From Cryptomeria japonica (Eukaryota > Streptophyta > Pinopsida > Cupressales > Cupressaceae), in the NCBI RefSeq assembly GCF_030272615.1, contig NC_081412.1:669630852-669694851 (forward strand): a stretch of 64,000 nucleotides of DNA, in the 5' to 3' direction. Position numbers and translations under genes: made by a program. The notes below the pieces were generated by a model. It was given only the letters and a program-made list of their open reading frames with translations, had not been told where the DNA came from and ran no database searches. Below are positions 1 through 11,492 of this stretch, in pieces. Positions within the stretch are counted from its first letter, which is position 1. Every line of letters begins with the position of its first letter.

Positions 1-554
1 TGCTCCTTTTTGGGTGCAATTTTTTTTGAAATGGGCTAGAATTTTGTGCTCTCCACAGTGGTTAAAGAATTTTTTGATTTTGATGCATGGATTTTTCAGA
101 AAATGCAGTTTTTGGTGACTGTCCCTGAGTAATCCCAGTTTTTGCAACTTCAGAGGCTTCGTTTGGGGTCATCCGACCTCCTTTTTAGGTGCTGTTTTTT
201 TTTAAAGTGCGTATTTTTTCATCTACTTTTACATGATGATATCAGATTGATGCCATTGTAAGTGGAAATTGTACTTTCATATCTTGGCCATTTTTGGCTC
301 TCTTGGTACTTGTATATTTGCTTGAATCTCAGTTAGATTCATTGCACTATTGATTGAAGTCTCTTGTATCTCATTTTAGAAGTTGTAAAATTTTCATCAT
401 AAGCCCACTTTGCCTTGTTTTGCAAGTGGCTCATTGTAATCGCACTAAGTATAAAGTGCCAAAATCATCACTTTAGGGGGGGTACTTTGATTGATTGAAT
501 TTGGGGGGTGTCTCTTGTGCTTTTGTGCTCTTGTGTTCTTTCCTTCTTGCTGCT
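1..554 (+). other. T1 leader upstream of gag
   Basis: This is the untranslated leader between the unseen 5' LTR and the gag ATG. It is T-rich. A T-rich block near the start (CTCCTTTTTGGGTGC) recurs imperfectly at about 180-215. A run of seven G's preceded by CTTTA lies at 471-482 and resembles the element's polypurine tract at 3051-3059. I see no open frame with coding character. Confidence 0.5.
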
Positions 555-2168
555 ATGGGTTCTTCTAAGTTTCCTCTCTTAACTCCACATAATTATGCTA
601 CTTGGAAAATTGATGCATGGAGTAAACTTATGGAAAAAGGACTCACTCATTACATTGATGGAACTATTGTTGCTCCAGCTGATCCTAAGGCTGATCCAAT
701 TGGTCACTTAGATTGGCTCACTAAAAATATCATGGCAATTGGTACCTTAAGAAAGTATGTATCAAAGGATCTCATTTTTCATATTGAGAAATGCACTCTA
801 ATCAAGGATGCTTGGCAAAAGTTTCAAGACTTGTATGGTCAAGTTGATGAGATTAGGGGATATCAAATTGATAGTGATCTCACCATGTTAGATCCCAAGA
901 ACTTTGATACTATACAAGATTATGTCACTAAGGCAAATGAGTTGAGGGCACAACTCAAAGATTGTGGCATTGATAAAAAGGATACTCAATTGATATTCAA
1001 CTTGATAGGGAAGCTTCCACAAGAATATGCAGCATTTGTTTCTAGTTTCCAAACTCATAGGATTACAATGGGTTCAAGCTACAAAATGCCTACATTTGAT
1101 GCTTTCAATGAAATGTTGATGATGGAACAAACTAAGTTGATAAGCATGGGCATTCTTAAGGCTTCTTCTAAGTCTCAAGCATTAGTAGCAAATCAAGGGA
1201 ACAAAGGAAATCAAGGAAAGGACAACTCAAACAAGAAGAAATGGCAATCAAAGCCTAAGGACAAAGCACCATCTTCTCCACAACAAGGAGATTCATCTTC
1301 TTCCAAGAAAGATAATTCACCAAAGAGAGAGAGACCTACTTGTGCTTATTGTAAAAAGATTGGTCATGAGGAACATCGTTGCCATACTAAGAAGATTGAT
1401 GAGCTCACACATATCATCAAAAAGCATAACATTGATTTGCCTAAAGTCTACAAGAAGGATGATTCATCAACTTCCACTTCCTCACATTCAAAAGGAAAAG
1501 GGCAAGCATTCATGGCTTCTACAAGTGGAAAGACTCACTCTTTTGGAACAAGAAAAGGAAAAGCTCTATGTGCTACAACAAATCATACTTCAGAGAGATG
1601 GCTTCTAGATTCAGGGGCTTCTCATCATATGGCATCTTCACAGTCTATGTTCTCTACATTTGAGCCTTGCACCATGCCACAAATTTTGATGGGCAATCAT
1701 ACATACATGGATGTGATTGGGAAAGGATCTATTGACATTGGGGATAACTCCTTCAATGATGTGTTGTGTGTACCCCACTTGACAAACAATCTCCTTTCTA
1801 TCTATCAAATCACACATGGCGCAACTAAGAGAGTTGTGGAGTTCACACCTGACTCAGTTTTTATTAGAGACATGGAGACTAGAGCTATCATTGCAACTGG
1901 GGTGGTTGATCATGCATCTCGGTTATACTCCTTTTTAGATTTTGTTGATGATGATGATTTCACATTTGATGATTCTACACATGATGATCACACTTATTGT
2001 GATGGTTCAGATTTTGAGGAGAACTTTGGACACTTGAACATGGGGATTGTCACATGTAACCCCGTTCTTGAGTCTTGTATTTCATCTCCTCATATTGATA
2101 TCACATCACCTATTGCACCTGATGATGTAGATAGTGTGACAGTTTTGCCTTCATGTGATTCAGTGTAG
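555..2168 (+). CDS. gag: T1 Gag-protease polyprotein (copia type)
   Basis: The protein forms the capsid-like particle and carries the aspartic protease that would process it. The ATG at 555 (MGSSKFPLLT) is chosen because the frame upstream of it has only a TTG. From it the protein is 537 residues. Residues of about 5-200 form a UBN2-type copia Gag domain (HNYATWKIDAW near the N-terminus). A basic Ser/Lys-rich linker follows. A zinc knuckle of the form CX2CX4HX4C lies at about residues 263-276 (CAYCKKIGHEEHRC). The protease active site LLDSGASHH is at about residue 350, followed by the usual copia protease core up to about residue 450. The last part is acidic. The frame ends at TAG 2166-2168, where an autonomous copia element would continue into the integrase. 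The frame is intact, which suggests a recent or functional copy. Confidence 0.85.
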   Translation: MGSSKFPLLTPHNYATWKIDAWSKLMEKGLTHYIDGTIVAPADPKADPIGHLDWLTKNIMAIGTLRKYVSKDLIFHIEKCTLIKDAWQKFQDLYGQVDEIRGYQIDSDLTMLDPKNFDTIQDYVTKANELRAQLKDCGIDKKDTQLIFNLIGKLPQEYAAFVSSFQTHRITMGSSYKMPTFDAFNEMLMMEQTKLISMGILKASSKSQALVANQGNKGNQGKDNSNKKKWQSKPKDKAPSSPQQGDSSSSKKDNSPKRERPTCAYCKKIGHEEHRCHTKKIDELTHIIKKHNIDLPKVYKKDDSSTSTSSHSKGKGQAFMASTSGKTHSFGTRKGKALCATTNHTSERWLLDSGASHHMASSQSMFSTFEPCTMPQILMGNHTYMDVIGKGSIDIGDNSFNDVLCVPHLTNNLLSIYQITHGATKRVVEFTPDSVFIRDMETRAIIATGVVDHASRLYSFLDFVDDDDFTFDDSTHDDHTYCDGSDFEENFGHLNMGIVTCNPVLESCISSPHIDITSPIAPDDVDSVTVLPSCDSV

Positions 2169-2837
2169 CAGGATATTCATTGTCTTCCAGCTTCAGATTC
2201 ATGGGATGATTACTTGACAGATATTGCAGGTTTGTTTATGGAATCCTACATTGCAGATTTGGGAGACATCATTGATGACATACATCTTCTCTTTGATGAA
2301 GATGATCCTTCTTCGATTGTTGCGAGGGCACACTCTGACCCTCTTGTTCATTCTCTACATGATCATTCTTTCGAGGTTGACATGATTGTGGATACTTATG
2401 TACAGCAGTTGGAGGAGGTCTCTTTATTCTTTGAGGAGACACATGAGTCTTTGGATATTGTTCTACATCCATCTCCACTAGATGTTGGAGTTCCTTTTTC
2501 AGTAGTGTGGAGCAGTTTACCACCTTTGGAAGGGGTATCTTTCAGCATCGACATGGGGACACTTGAGCAGTTTTCAGAGATTCCTTTCATCATGAGTTTT
2601 CTTCATACATCTTCCCTTCATGATTGGGGAGACTTCACGGATACACCTTTGGTTTTGTTTCTTCCTAAGGGGAGGAATGTTGTTCGACGTTCGTGGAGCA
2701 GTTTCTTCATACATCGAGCTTCTATCATTGGTGCAGATTCTTCATTGAGGGAGGATCACAGTTTGACTTCTCTTCTTCTCTCATATGGGGGGGACTTTTT
2801 CCTCAAATGGGGTTTTGTTCCTCACATACTTCTATGA
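2169..2837 (+). pseudogene. In-frame extension of T1 Gag-protease beyond a TAG stop
   Basis: After TAG 2166-2168 the same frame stays open for 222 more codons and stops at 2837. The extension is acidic and rich in Asp, Leu, Ser and His, with recurring patterns (LHTSSLHDWG, VVWSSLPP, RSWSSFF). I recognise no domain in it. It has no integrase, RT or RNase H motifs. Either the TAG is a recent nonsense change (CAG to TAG, reading Gln before DIHC) that cut a longer protein, or the tail is made by readthrough. Such an extension is not a standard part of copia polyproteins, so it may be specific to this family. Confidence 0.5.
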
Positions 2838-3022
2838 GAGTTCTCTTGTATAGCTTTCATCTCTCTTTTGGGGGAGGGTTTTTTCCCATTGGGTTTTTCT
2901 CTCTTTCCCCACTTTGTGAGAGATTTCATTGCATTGGTTTGCATGCATTTGCATTTGTGCATGGGTACCTAACATAGCCTCGTAGCCGGGACCCATCTTG
3001 CATTGCTTAGTTGCATTGTAGA
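2838..3022 (+). other. T1 3' untranslated segment
   Basis: Between the end of the open frame and the polypurine tract there is a T- and G-rich stretch with imperfectly repeated blocks of the type TCTCTTTTGGGGGAGGG. I see no gene in it. Confidence 0.4.
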
Positions 3023-3059
3023 CTTAAGTGCATTCCCCTAAGTTGCACTTAAGGGGGGG
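3023..3059 (+). promoter_or_regulatory. T1 polypurine tract with overlapping hairpin
   Basis: AAGGGGGGG at 3051-3059 directly precedes the LTR and is the expected plus-strand primer. A perfect 10-bp inverted repeat (CTTAAGTGCA at 3023-3032 and TGCACTTAAG at 3044-3053, 11-nt loop) overlaps its 5' edge. Confidence 0.7.
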
Positions 3060-3555
3060 TGTTGGTGTAAATAATTATTCATCATGGATATTATTACACT
3101 TACTTAAGTTTACTTAGGATAATGCATTTCATAGTAGTTTGGATATGAGACACTTGGGTGTTTGTGCCACATTGGGATAGTGTATGTAGGAGAAATTCCA
3201 CCTCTTATGGTGTTGATCTTGTTATTACACTATCATATCCACTTATTGTGGAGTGATAATTCCACCTTTGGTGGGTGATCCACCTCATGTGGAATATTAT
3301 ATTATTTCTCCTACCTACCCACACCTATTTCCTACCTACCCTTGTTTCTTATTGAGCCACATGTCGTGTTTGTGTGCTCATACATATCCCTAGCCTTGCC
3401 TATATAAGCAGACTCATCTACATTGTATGTAACAGAGATAATCCAGTTGATTGTTGATCATTTTTCTATTGATGAGAATACAGTTTATTCTTGTCCCATA
3501 TTATGTCTCTATCTTGTACATTTCATTGACCTCTTGATCTTGGCAAAATCCAACA
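3060..3555 (+). repeat. T1 3' LTR (496 bp)
   Basis: The LTR runs from TGTTGGTG to CCAACA, so it has TG...CA ends inside a short inverted repeat (TGTTGG/CCAACA). It follows a polypurine tract. A TATA box (TATATAAG) lies at 3401-3408. The end is called at 3555 by the terminal inverted repeat, because the partner LTR is outside the window. Confidence 0.75.
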
Positions 3556-4009
3556 ATTTCTCATCTTCTCTCTAAATCACATTCTTTCTAACATTCTTTC
3601 TATCATCAGTCTCTTCTCTTTATCATCTAACTAACATTTCTTCATGGTGTATCTGAGTTAAAAATTTGTTTAGCCATTATCATACAAAAATAAAAATAGA
3701 CTCCATATAGATTTCATTAAACATTCATACTAGATTCTATTGCATTCATAAAGATCAGTTAATATGCATTCATATAACTACCATTGCATTCATTAGCATC
3801 ATTAATACATACATGTACTACCATTGCATTTCAAAATCACATAGAATCAAATAAATATGCATCATAAAACTCATAGCATCATATAAGCATACGTGGAAAA
3901 TAGAACATGAATAGATCACTACCAAAACCTACATATCATATATATATAACTCAAAAATGATAATGTGTATGAATACAATAAACAGGCCCGAAGGCTTAGA
4001 TAACATGAT
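3556..4009. other. Gene-free AT-rich stretch, 3' flank of the T2 PMD pseudogene
   Basis: No coding sequence is visible. Read on the minus strand it is full of ATGAATGCA-like and TATGATGC-like short repeats. The region just downstream of the PMD gene in T5 (25400-26600) has the same texture, so this is probably its homologous 3' flank, cut by the T1 insertion. Confidence 0.4.
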
Positions 4010-5913
4010 CAAAAAAATATCTCAACCAACACCACCTTTGTTAGTAGGTGAATCTTGTCCACTAGATCCTTCCCGAGGATGTCGAGGTGGTCCCATAACA
4101 ACACCACTACTAGTCTGTCAAGAAGTAGATCTACTCGATATCCTCCGCATAAAGGCACTAAAACTAGGCTCTCTTTGATCCTTGGGGACAACTCTCTCAT
4201 ATGCCTGTTGATAGTATATAGCCTCCCGTGCAACAGTGAAATACCTACCTACCTGGTCACGCGCATCTATACTTGGTCTAAAAACCTAATCAAAGGTATC
4301 CATGGTAATCAGAACTCTCTAGACTACCACATCTCTCTCCCTCTAGAGACAATCTCTCTCAGCCTCAAGAGCACCATAATTTGCATGGTAGGTCTCTCGC
4401 TCGACATCTTGTCTAGTGACCTCCTCCTCCAAACTCTGGATCCATGCCCTGAGAATCTGTGGATCTTCATCAATGCCCACCTATCCTCTCCCACCCTCTG
4501 CAATAAGTACATCCTCTAGCTCTGGCATATCATCATCATCATCTCCATCCTCACTGCTAGATGACTCTAAAGAATCATTTCTATCCCCATTGCTGATAGA
4601 CTCGATGTCTCCACCAATGTCTACATCCTCTCCCTTTGCTCCCTCATCTCCCTCACCTCCTCCCTCACCTCCCTCAGCTCCACCCTCCCCTCCTCCTCTA
4701 ACTCTCTCCCCTGTGTCTACCCTCAAACACTATTTGGGATGGCGAATCTATTGAGTTGTAATCAAAATAGTAGGATCAGTAAATGGCACCAGCCTATGTC
4801 TAGCAAACCATGCATCATACTTTGACATCATCATTGGATCTACTGCACCTCTACCACAACCCCAGAGTAATGGCTATAGAGCATCAAACTCAATAGAAGC
4901 AACATGTGGCTATATGCACACACCCCAATCAGATACCTCCTGAGCTACACGAGCAAAATAAGTGGTAACCACTGGTGTCACCTGTACCTCACCAAACTAT
5001 CTCAGTACCCACCCTAGAAGATACATCTCAATAATCCACTGGGTCTTGAAAGTCTTACCAATTAGATATCTCTCCTGTCGGCAGGAAGGCAAGTGTACTA
5101 CATCATCTGCCCAACCAGGGCAATCTAAGTATGGTCTCTAAATAAAGTACTGCAATATGTGCAACTGATGTCTCCAATACAAGGTGTTACCTGAACCCTT
5201 GTGTCTGATACCAACTATGTACCTAAAAGCATACGGTTCACCAGGCTGCAAATCAACATGAATAATAGGCTTCAAGATAGAAATATGCTCCCATGCCCAA
5301 GTCTAGAGTAGTGTCACACACAACTGATAGACTGATATCCAAGATATACAATCCCATGCATCTGATAATATAACATGGCCAGTAGACATGGACCCCATGT
5401 ATATAGTCAATGATGAACAATCATATCATGGAGAACTCTACCCCATCCAACCAAAAATCCTTGGCCTCATCTATCAAGTATCAACAAATTGCCAACAACA
5501 CCACATAGTACAATAGTCATGTCATCATAATCTAATCGGGCCCAAGAGATGTCATATCGGCCACTAATCTGCAAGTCCTGTATCTTACACTTGAAAAGTG
5601 CACACAATCTAGCAATGCCATCATCATGGTTGTACACAACTCTCTCACAATGAATCAGAATATGGAGTGTATGCTATACATCCTCTAAAGTGATGGATGC
5701 CTCACCAGTCGGAAGATGGAATGAACAAGTCTCAGAATGCCATCGCTCTATCAAAGTTGTAATCATGGCCTTGTTGGCCGTAACCTCAAGTAAGTGTAAA
5801 ACATGATATAAACCAAGCTATTGAATATGGTCAATCTTCTCATCAAGTAAGTCCGCACAAAGATCAAGTCCACTAGGTCTACTCTGTTGGCAGTAGAATA
5901 CTCCAATGTTCTC
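4010..5913 (-). pseudogene. T2 plant mobile domain (PMD) pseudogene, antisense copy
   Basis: Reading the minus strand from 5913 gives a decayed PMD protein (aminotransferase-like plant mobile domain, the MAIN/MAIL family found in hosts and transposable elements). The diagnostic block TTLIERWHSETCSFHLP followed by ITLEDV lies near 5765-5665. Further on are CGVVGNLLILDR and GFLVGWGRVLHDM, in the same order as in the T5 gene at 23374-25370. An acidic Glu/Gly/Asp stretch lies at about 4730-4480, and a coiled-coil-like tail (ILRAWIQSLEEEVTRQD) at about 4470-4400. Many TAG and TGA stops and at least one frame change break it. A TGCAG/GAG boundary at 5914/5913 matches the position where the T5 gene also has TGCAG/GAG, so the coding part may start at a splice acceptor. 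The role of PMD proteins in elements is unknown. Confidence 0.75.
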
Positions 5914-6029
5914 CTGCAATGAGAAAATGTTGAAAATATCAGATATCGGATCATGAAAAAACAAAAATCTTTTCAAACAGATGACAAAATTTACACATAC
6001 AACGAATGTGTGATAATAATACTTTAATG

Positions 6030-6145
6030 CGGAAATTATACTTTAATGGGTCATATACAAGTCATGGATCTGGAACAGGGATTCTCTTCATTACTCCTCA
6101 AGGGGATTCTAATTTCATATTTCCTCATAATTTTACTAATTATTC
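6030..6145 (+). pseudogene. Fragment of archaeal-type RNase H of a Tat-like gypsy element
   Basis: The plus strand reads RKLYFNGSYTSHGSG then TGILFITPQGDS, the start of the second RNase H domain of Tat-type pol. T5 reads WKLYFDGSYTRHGSG then AGILFITPQGDS at the same place. The catalytic Asp of YFDGS is Asn here. Only the first strand or two of the domain remains before the sequence turns into an AT-rich LTR-like region. It lies out of expected order, next to the PMD pseudogene, so it marks a rearrangement. Confidence 0.65.
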
Positions 6146-7460
6146 TATTTCTTATTCTTTCATCATTTAATCATTTTAATCATTTTCTAAATGTTAATTA
6201 AATATTTATTATTTAATTAATTCTGATTTTTAATTCCCTAATTTAAATAATATTTATTATTTAAATTAATTAATTCTCAATTTCTATCTCTAATCATCTA
6301 ATCACTCAACCCTCTTCTAAATATTAATTAAATATTTACTATTTAATTAATTATGATTTAATTCCTTTAATTTAAACAATCTTTATTATTTAATTAAAGT
6401 CCATTTCTAAATAATTAAATAGTTTCTTTAAATTATTTAATTAACTAATTAATTCCAAATCCCCAAACTCTAATTTCATTTTATTTAAATTCTTCTAATT
6501 TCATTTAATTTCTTATTTCTTCTAATTTCTTCCAAATTCGATTACATGTGCATGATTTCAAAAATCAAATTGAAAATCAAAGTCAAGTTCTAAATATATT
6601 CAAATACTTAATTGAATTAAAATAAATTCAATTATTTGAATAAATATCATGCAAAGATTAAATTGAAAATCTAAGTCTAAATGCAAGCACATGTTGAATT
6701 AATTAGTTAAATCAATTAATTAAATTAAATCATTTATCTCTCCAATCTCTATTTCTATCTTTCAGTTAGCTTTTTCTAAATTAAGCTTTCTTTGTCATCC
6801 TGTTTATTTCCTCCAATCATTCTTTTTCTTCCTTCACTCAGCTTTTTCTCAATTAGTTGACTCCATTGAGCTATTCAATCTATTGAGTTTCACTCCTACA
6901 ATCAGTAGTTCAACTATCAATCAGCATGTGAGCTTACCTAAGTTCCACCTCTTGATCGATCTGTTCCACCTTTCAATCAATCTCATCCAAAAATCTATAA
7001 ATTGAGCATCCAATCTCCATTTTCAATAATCATGAACTTTGAATCTTTGTGTCACTTATAGGTTACCAGTGCAATATCTGAGATCCATCATGCCAAAGCG
7101 AAGAGAAGAGAAATGGAAGCTATATGCAATCTTGGAATAGGGAGTTTTATTGAATGATTTTAATTCCTATTTGTTTGATATTGCATTATTACATTGGTTG
7201 TTTGTTAAAATTCTTTGATTAGATAGGGATTTGTGATTTCCCTTTCATTCTAATTAATATTTGAATAAGATGAATTTTTCATACACACAAATATCATACA
7301 TGCTCAGTAAAATAATCATATTTTTTAGAGCATATTTGCATTTTCTATGAATTTGTTATGTATTTTCATAAAAAAATAATTTTGAGAGCAAATGACCAAA
7401 TTTTTCAGATTTTTTTACAATTTTGAAAAGATCTTCGAATTATACACTAGATCTATGCTT
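6146..7460 (+). repeat. Probable LTR of T2 (boundaries uncertain)
   Basis: No gene is visible. The first part is extremely AT-rich with TTAATTAAAT blocks, like the start of U3 in the T5 and T7 LTRs. A TATA-like CTATAAATTG lies at about 6989-6998, again as in those LTRs. A Tat-type leader follows downstream. I find no second copy in the window, so both ends are guesses based on the spacing between TATA box and LTR end in T5 and T7. Confidence 0.35.
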
Positions 7461-9560
7461 TTGGATTTTAATTTTGATGCAAAATCTTTCCTCAAAAATC
7501 AGATCTTTTAAAATTAGGGTTTTGCATTATTATGATCATATCTCACAAACTGCTTGTAATTTTTGCAAAAAAATGTTTATGTAGGTTTGGAAGGCTACTC
7601 GGAGTTTCCAGTAAAAAATTCAGATTTTTTGGATCAAATTTGCATTTTCTATGATTTTTTTATGATAAAAAAAAAAAGATATTTGGAGGAAATTAGAATT
7701 TTTTTTGGATTTTCTTACATTTTTTTAAATGTCTTGAAATTTTACAGGTGGTCTTTTTTTATGATGCAAAATAACTCATGGAAAAATCAGATCTTTGAAT
7801 CGATCAAAAAAACGTCTTGTCGAAGGCCCCTATTTCACAAAGTCTTTTGGATCTAAAATTTACCTAACTTGTGTGCTTGCAAGAGGGGTATTATTGAAAA
7901 ACTACTAACAAATATTTGTTGTAGAATTTTGGCAAGGGTTTTCTTTTGATTTTTATTGTGTGCCTTGTTTTCATAGATTAGCAAACATTTAAATTGGTGC
8001 ACTAAAATTGAACTAGTGTCTTGTGTGTCTTGAGCAATAGGCTCTTTTATGTTTAATCTTTAGAGGGCCTACCTCCCCATGTGGTCATTAGGACTACTAG
8101 TGAGGAGGGAATGACCCAAGTGGTAGCGAGGAAAACCCACCTCTTTTGAGCCACTATACATAACTGTATCCATGGTGAAAGCCATGGGTAACATGTGCTG
8201 ATTAGTTCATACCGACACTATGTCTCCCCATAAACCTGTTTGATCAAATTTATTTGATCAATAGTAGGACATAACCCCTATCGGCTGGGAGCCTTCTATA
8301 TTTATAGAGTTGAAAGTGCCACATGTATGGCCATAGGAGCAGATGCCCTTACTAGCACCTTTTTATTTTAGAAAGTCAAAATCCTTCTAGTTGTTGGGGC
8401 AAGAGGTCAAACCTTTGGAGCAGCCAATACACATATAGTTCTTAGTAGAGATACAAATTTCATCACAGGGATTTTTCGTGGGGACTTGTGCTTGGCTGCC
8501 CCAGAGAAGTGAGTACCGAGGGTGGAGCCAGTGGGATCAAGCATCTAAGTATCCACTTTGAAAAGTGTAGCCTCAGGGGAAACCCCATGTGGGATCAGCA
8601 ACTAGTGTCCTAGCCAACCATAGGAATTGTACTTGTCTTCTTTTAAACATTTCAAACATTCAAGATCAAACATTAAAAAATTGTGTCTTTTGTGTCTTCA
8701 AGTGTATGCAAAACATTTTTACATCAAACAAAACACTTTCTTTTGAGTCATTTTGAGTCTAAACACTTGCAAACATTGACCCTCATCAACATTGTGTCCT
8801 CTTGTCACCAAAAATAGTCAAAAATTTAGATTTGGTCACAACAAGAACTTTACAATTGCAAAAATTGCACTCAACTTCTGAAAATGCATCTAAGTCGGAC
8901 AGAAACATGTCTGTGTCATTTAACCACATCTGTGTTATCATAAAAAAAATACATTCACAAAATCTCATAAATGCATCTTTGTAGTGTCTAATCATAGCTA
9001 TGTTGGGTAATCGTGTCTGTGAAGTATACAAACACGTCTGTGTTCAGTATTAAAAAAAATTTACAGTCTAGCAAACAAGAGCAATCATTTTCTGAAATTC
9101 TTGAGCTTCCTATTTTTGGGTCTCACAAAGTTCATCATTGCTTTACACCTTGCATTACATTCACATTTGTCTAAACTTGAGTCAAAAGGTCACTTGGTTG
9201 TCCTCATTTTTCTTTGTCAACACAATACATACAAAAAAAATTTGCTAAGTGGTCCCTCATCAAGGTCTATCACCTTTGGGTCTTATTTGGTCTTACTTGG
9301 AGTCAAGGTCAACTTACCTCATCAAGAGATATATCATCTCTTTGGAAGTAACACCTAATCTATTACATACATACTTGGCCTTACACTTTGGACATTGCAA
9401 GTACACCTCTGATTCATTTACATTCCATCCAACTCTTGGTCTTCCATACTCTTTCCATTTTCATCTAGTCTCACACATGTTGGTCAATCCCTAGTTCATA
9501 GTTGAAACCCGTTCCCAAAAATCTAGGAGATAAGCTAAAGAGGCTCAAGAGTCTACAAAC
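7461..9560 (+). other. T2 untranslated leader upstream of gag
   Basis: This stretch has no coding sequence. At about 8061-8400 it holds a block shared with the leaders of T5 and T7: GGGAATGACC, about 30-40 nt, then CCACTATA, followed by GGCTGGGAG. At about 8868-9045 a short motif recurs about five times (ATGTCTGTGT, CATCTGTGTT, CGTGTCTGTG, CACGTCTGTG), which may be this family's equivalent of the T5 and T7 leader arrays. No primer binding site could be fixed. Confidence 0.5.
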
Positions 9561-11430
9561 ATGAGTGGCTATGAGTCTGACAACGATATCTTTTTCAATT
9601 CTGATCATACTATATTACTCGACATGGACACTTATAGAAATATTCACAATGTTGAGAACATGGATAATATAATCAACATTGATACACATAATGCCAATAT
9701 GGATGACTTTTCCATACATTCGGTAGAAGTGGAAGACTCTATCATGGATGCCCATTTTAATAGATTGGTTGAAGAAATCACGAAACGAGATAGACAATAT
9801 TTCCTACAAGTGATGGCACAAAGTGGAACTGAGATACCTCATGATTTTGACATGTCTCAAATTATGGAAAATTGACCTATGCAAGAAAGTAAACTCAACA
9901 TGGATCAAAGGAGCCATAATAGTGGATGTAATAGAGGACCATGTTTTGTGCCTGAGTCACCATCATCCTTGTTTCAAAAACCTAAGATCCCAAATACACA
10001 TGGTCAAGATTATGATACTCATGAAAGAGCATCTCATGAACAACTACGTCTACATATACCTTTATGGAAGTCTTATGTAGATAAATACACTCAATCGTAT
10101 ACCAATACTAAGGACCAACCTTGAAAAACAATTAGATATCCGAAGGCATGCTCAAAATTTGGACACTAGAAAACCCGGTGTCAAATTTGGGGGGACTACA
10201 CAAGAACAAACTCATGACATGCCTGTAGAATATGATATGCATGGGCAAAGAAGATATTCCATTCCTCATTATGACTCTATACTAGGTGGTTCCTATACAC
10301 AGTATCATTATAGATCTCCTCCATATGAGCATGTTTACGATCAATACCATCCATATATGCAGTATCCTCCTCCTCCACCCAGTGGCTCAGGCATGGGATA
10401 TGGTCCAAGAAGTTAGTCTCCACCTAAGAACAATTTGGAACAACAAATAAAGGGCTTACAAAAGAAAATGGAAGACACTAATACACCGAAGCCAACTTAC
10501 ACAATGCGAGACATATGTCCTTACCCATTTGATAGAAGCATTCCAATGCCTCCATTCCCTCCACATTTTGTAACACCAAAGTTTGATAAATACAAAGGCA
10601 AAGGGGATCCTAAGGCATAGATAAGACAATTTTTCATAGCTTTCATTGAGGTCATAGGAGAAGAAACATACTTGATGAGATTGTTTCCACAAAGCTTAGG
10701 TGAACAAGCTATGGAATGGTTCTCCCAACTTCCACCCAGAATTAAGTCATGGGGTGATCTAGCAGAAGCTTTCATACAATATTTCTCATATAATATAGAG
10801 ATAGACATACCAGTTACCATTTTGTGCAATGCCAAGCAAAAAGATGGGGAGTCATTTTCATCATTCCTACAAAGATTGAGGAATTTAGCTAGCAGATGCT
10901 CTTGTGAAATTCCACAAAAACAAATGGTAGAGATGCTTACACAAAATGTCAAAAAAGAAATTGGTTATGACTTAAGGAAATCTTGTTTGTCCACTTTCAA
11001 GGATGTCATTGAGAAATTCTTAGCAATAGAGAAGGTCCTAATTGAGCAAGGCATCATCAAAATATTCAAAGAAAACAAAGAGGACTTTAAAGGAAAATAC
11101 AAGCCACAATTTTGGAACAAGAACAAGAACACAATAATGATGGTGTTGTCGATGCTAATACAGTTAGACCTAGAATCATTCTTTCTAGATCAAGTTCTAC
11201 AAACAACCAAGTAAACACTCAGGCAACTTCAAAACCATGAAGGAAGTACACCCCATTGGGAGAACCACTTGAGTCAGCTTTCAAGAAGCTAGTGGAAAAC
11301 AAGATAATAATGATTCCAAATAACTTCCATATGAGCCAAAGGTCAAACCAAATTGGTGGAATGACAATGAGTACTGCGAATATCATAAGAGAAAGGGACA
11401 TAAAATAGGAAATTGTCATCTCTTGAATAA
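9561..11430 (+). pseudogene. gag: T2 gag (Tat-like gypsy), broken
   Basis: This is the capsid protein of the old Tat-like element. The start at ATG 9561 (MSGYESDND) opens an acidic N-terminus. A TGA at 9873 and a frame change near 10124 follow. A Tyr/Pro-rich segment (MQYPPPPPSGSG) leads to the conserved block DICPYPFDRSIPMPPFPPHF at about 10507-10566, and then the retrotransposon Gag domain (MEWFSQLPPRIKSWGDLAEA). The T5 gag matches this block closely. Another frame change lies near 11135. A Gag-type zinc site YCEYHKRKGHKIGNC is at about 11370-11420 and keeps the Cys that T5 has lost. Stops and shifts make it non-functional. Confidence 0.8.
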
Positions 11431-11492
11431 CATCATACATTGATAGAGGTGACATTGAGATCAAAGGACATACATCCAATCAAGAACATGAT

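Larger units (their letters stand above)
1..3555 (+). mobile_element. T1: copia-type LTR element with gag-protease only (5' end outside window)
   Basis: The segment contains a leader, one gag-protease frame, an untranslated 3' part, a polypurine tract and a 3' LTR with TG...CA ends. No integrase, reverse transcriptase or RNase H follows the protease. The frame runs instead into an acidic extension and then the polypurine tract. This is the layout of non-autonomous LTR elements that keep a Gag frame and rely on enzymes from relatives. The 5' LTR and target-site duplication lie upstream of the window, so the element's full length is unknown. The element appears to sit inside T2, because sequence typical of the PMD gene's 3' flank begins right after its LTR. 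Confidence 0.8.

Noticed and set aside
4416-4754. Ser/Pro-rich plus-strand open frame
   Set aside because: It is the complement of the acidic Glu/Gly tract of the T2 PMD pseudogene.
7563-7856. 97-codon Phe/Lys-rich open frame
   Set aside because: Composition follows the T-rich leader of T2. It has no ATG start and no homologue in the related leaders.
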